Origin: Balneolaceae bacterium
GTDB taxonomy: Bacteria > Bacteroidota > Rhodothermia > Balneolales > Balneolaceae
DNA length: 64,000 nt
Assembly (NCBI GenBank): GCA_017640665.1
Contig: JAEPQE010000001.1
Span: 372,001-436,000, forward strand
Direction of reading: 5' to 3'
The notes beneath the pieces are model-generated. The model worked only from the letters and a program-made list of their open reading frames with translations. It was not told where the DNA came from and searched no databases. Position 1 is the stretch's first letter. Each line of letters begins with the position of its first letter. The translations under genes were made by a program, and so were the position numbers. Below are positions 63,052 through 64,000 of this stretch, one piece after another.

Positions 63052-64000
63052 TTATTCCTGTACCTCTTTACACCCTTCTCCTGTTAAGGTGTATTGGTCT
63101 CCGACTTGTTGGTATTCTAGATCCAGAGTTAATGAAAGTATTTCTACTACCTCTCTCACAGTTGGCTTCGAAAATGTGCTCGTGAACGTGCAATTCAGGA
63201 TGTCTTCATTTGAGGCAGAAATATCTATTTCAAAATACTCTTCGATATCGCTGAGTACTCTCGGCATTTTCAGGTCATCGAAAACAAGTACTTCTGTTCT
63301 CCAGGCCTGAAAATTCTCATTCTCTGATTCGAGGCTCACCAGTTCCTTACTTTCTGAGTTGAATATTCCTTTCATCCCACTCGAAAGTACTACCTGATTC
63401 GATGAATTATCGATCTCGGTTAAAGACACGAGGCCGGTGGTAACATCTACCTCCACAGACTTCTTTTCACTTCTTGCATCCACATTAAAAGAGGTACCCA
63501 GAACACGTATTTCTGTTGAGTTAGTCTCGATTATGAATGGCTTCTCCGGGTTTTCTGTGATATCAAAATATGCTTCCCCCTCAAACACAACCATTCTAAA
63601 CTCTTTATTAAACACCCTGCTTATTGTCAGCGAGCTGTTTTCGTTCAGGGTTATTAACGATTGATCCGCTAAACTTACTTCAAGCTTTTCGCCTTCATTT
63701 GTTACATATCGTTCTGTATCCCATAAATTAAAAGCAGATACCCCTAAGCCAATGGATATGGCGATTGCAGCAGCAATCTTGTAGAACTGAGAAAGTGAGA
63801 AAACGTTAGCCTGAGGTTTTTCTTTCAACCTTCTTTGAAGCGAATTCCATGAAGTTTCTGCATCTATTGATACTTTTGGTACATATTTGTTCGATTTTTC
63901 CCAAATAGTCACCGCTTCTTCATGCACTTTAAGTAGCTCGTCATTTTCTGAAATGAACGCTTCCAGTTCACTTAACTCTTCTCCGGTAATGGTGCCAGAT
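63052..64000 (-). CDS. fecR: FecR-family anti-sigma/sigma regulator (5' end off window)
   Basis: Inner-membrane signal transducer that relays TonB receptor state to an ECF sigma factor. The frame is open to the right edge: codons upstream of the GTG at 63927 read SGTITGEELSELEAFISEND, a typical FecR cytoplasmic N-terminus, so the true start lies beyond 64000. A transmembrane helix (FYKIAAAIAISIGLGVSAFN) is followed by the FecR domain (VTNEGEKLEVSLADQSLITL, VFEGEAYFDITENPEKPFII, IRVLGTSFNVDA) and a C-terminal DUF4974 domain (LKMPRVLSDIEEYFEIDISA, REVVEILSLTLDLEYQ). Operon with the receptor (17-base gap); the sigma factor gene is expected just outside the window. Confidence 0.92.
   Translation of the reverse strand, partial: SGTITGEELSELEAFISENDELLKVHEEAVTIWEKSNKYVPKVSIDAETSWNSLQRRLKEKPQANVFSLSQFYKIAAAIAISIGLGVSAFNLWDTERYVTNEGEKLEVSLADQSLITLNENSSLTISRVFNKEFRMVVFEGEAYFDITENPEKPFIIETNSTEIRVLGTSFNVDARSEKKSVEVDVTTGLVSLTEIDNSSNQVVLSSGMKGIFNSESKELVSLESENENFQAWRTEVLVFDDLKMPRVLSDIEEYFEIDISASNEDILNCTFTSTFSKPTVREVVEILSLTLDLEYQQVGDQYTLTGEGCKEVQE

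Overview
The window looks like a chromosomal segment of an AT-rich marine-type member of the Bacteroidota/Balneolota/Rhodothermota group. The evidence is two proteins ending in a type IX secretion (Por) sorting domain with the NYPNPFNP signature typical of Balneolota-like lineages, a SusC/SusD pair, GldC, FecR with an STN-type TonB receptor, few Shine-Dalgarno sequences, and a few TAnnTTTG-like promoter boxes. I see no rRNA, tRNA, CRISPR array, prophage or integrase. No stretch above about 300 bases lacks a gene or an element.

Layout. 1-7 kb: a LytS/LytTR two-component pair (the regulator runs off the left edge) diverges from a tight five-gene cassette of secreted or envelope proteins: tandem alpha/beta hydrolase, unknown exported protein, polysaccharide deacetylase, DUF1579-like protein and TraB/GumN-like protein. 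7-18.5 kb, minus strand: a sterol-desaturase-like membrane enzyme, a BNR/VPS10-type repeat protein, a large zinc metalloprotease lipoprotein, and a SusD/SusC importer, the units being separated by terminators. 18.6-28.7 kb, minus strand: housekeeping genes (alpha/beta hydrolase, RluB, ScpB, an AstE-like carboxypeptidase, a GCS2-CBS ligase, PriA, YifB/ComM). 28.8-37 kb: a DUF4342 protein, a frameshifted CPBP protease, TrxB, a three-repeat lipoprotein, an FG-GAP T9SS cargo protein, and the three-subunit proton-translocating transhydrogenase. 37-46 kb: FKBP lipoprotein, KatG with an ankyrin protein, a hybrid histidine kinase, Nth, a MEMO-family protein, a subclass-B1-like metallo-beta-lactamase and GldC. 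46-64 kb: a histidine kinase, small enzymes, an FtsX-type permease with PadR, AraC, RluD, RecN, a T9SS cytochrome, a universal stress protein, and a TonB receptor with FecR (off the right edge).

The most unusual signal is a set of three four-helix-bundle (23S rRNA intervening-sequence protein, S23) genes at about 26.9, 43.5 and 56.6 kb. Each is enclosed by its own, mutually unrelated inverted repeat of about 25-36 bp, and each enclosed unit (about 410-470 bp) abuts a neighbouring gene within 0-3 bases. S23-less hairpins built from the same kind of short AT-rich words sit after pntAA and recN, and a 7-bp tandem array follows pntB. The S23 units resemble rRNA intervening sequences (an S23 ORF in the loop of a long stem) that lie outside rRNA, and may be an undescribed type of small mobile or RNA-processed element.

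Other points of interest: a complete subclass-B1 metallo-beta-lactamase signature; a PriA whose second zinc site has lost two of four cysteines; an endonuclease III with altered helix-hairpin-helix and iron-sulfur loop; and a CPBP protease gene broken by one base. Several genes were given shorter starts than the longest possible reading frame on the basis of signal peptides, ribosome binding sites or alignment; this is stated in each entry.
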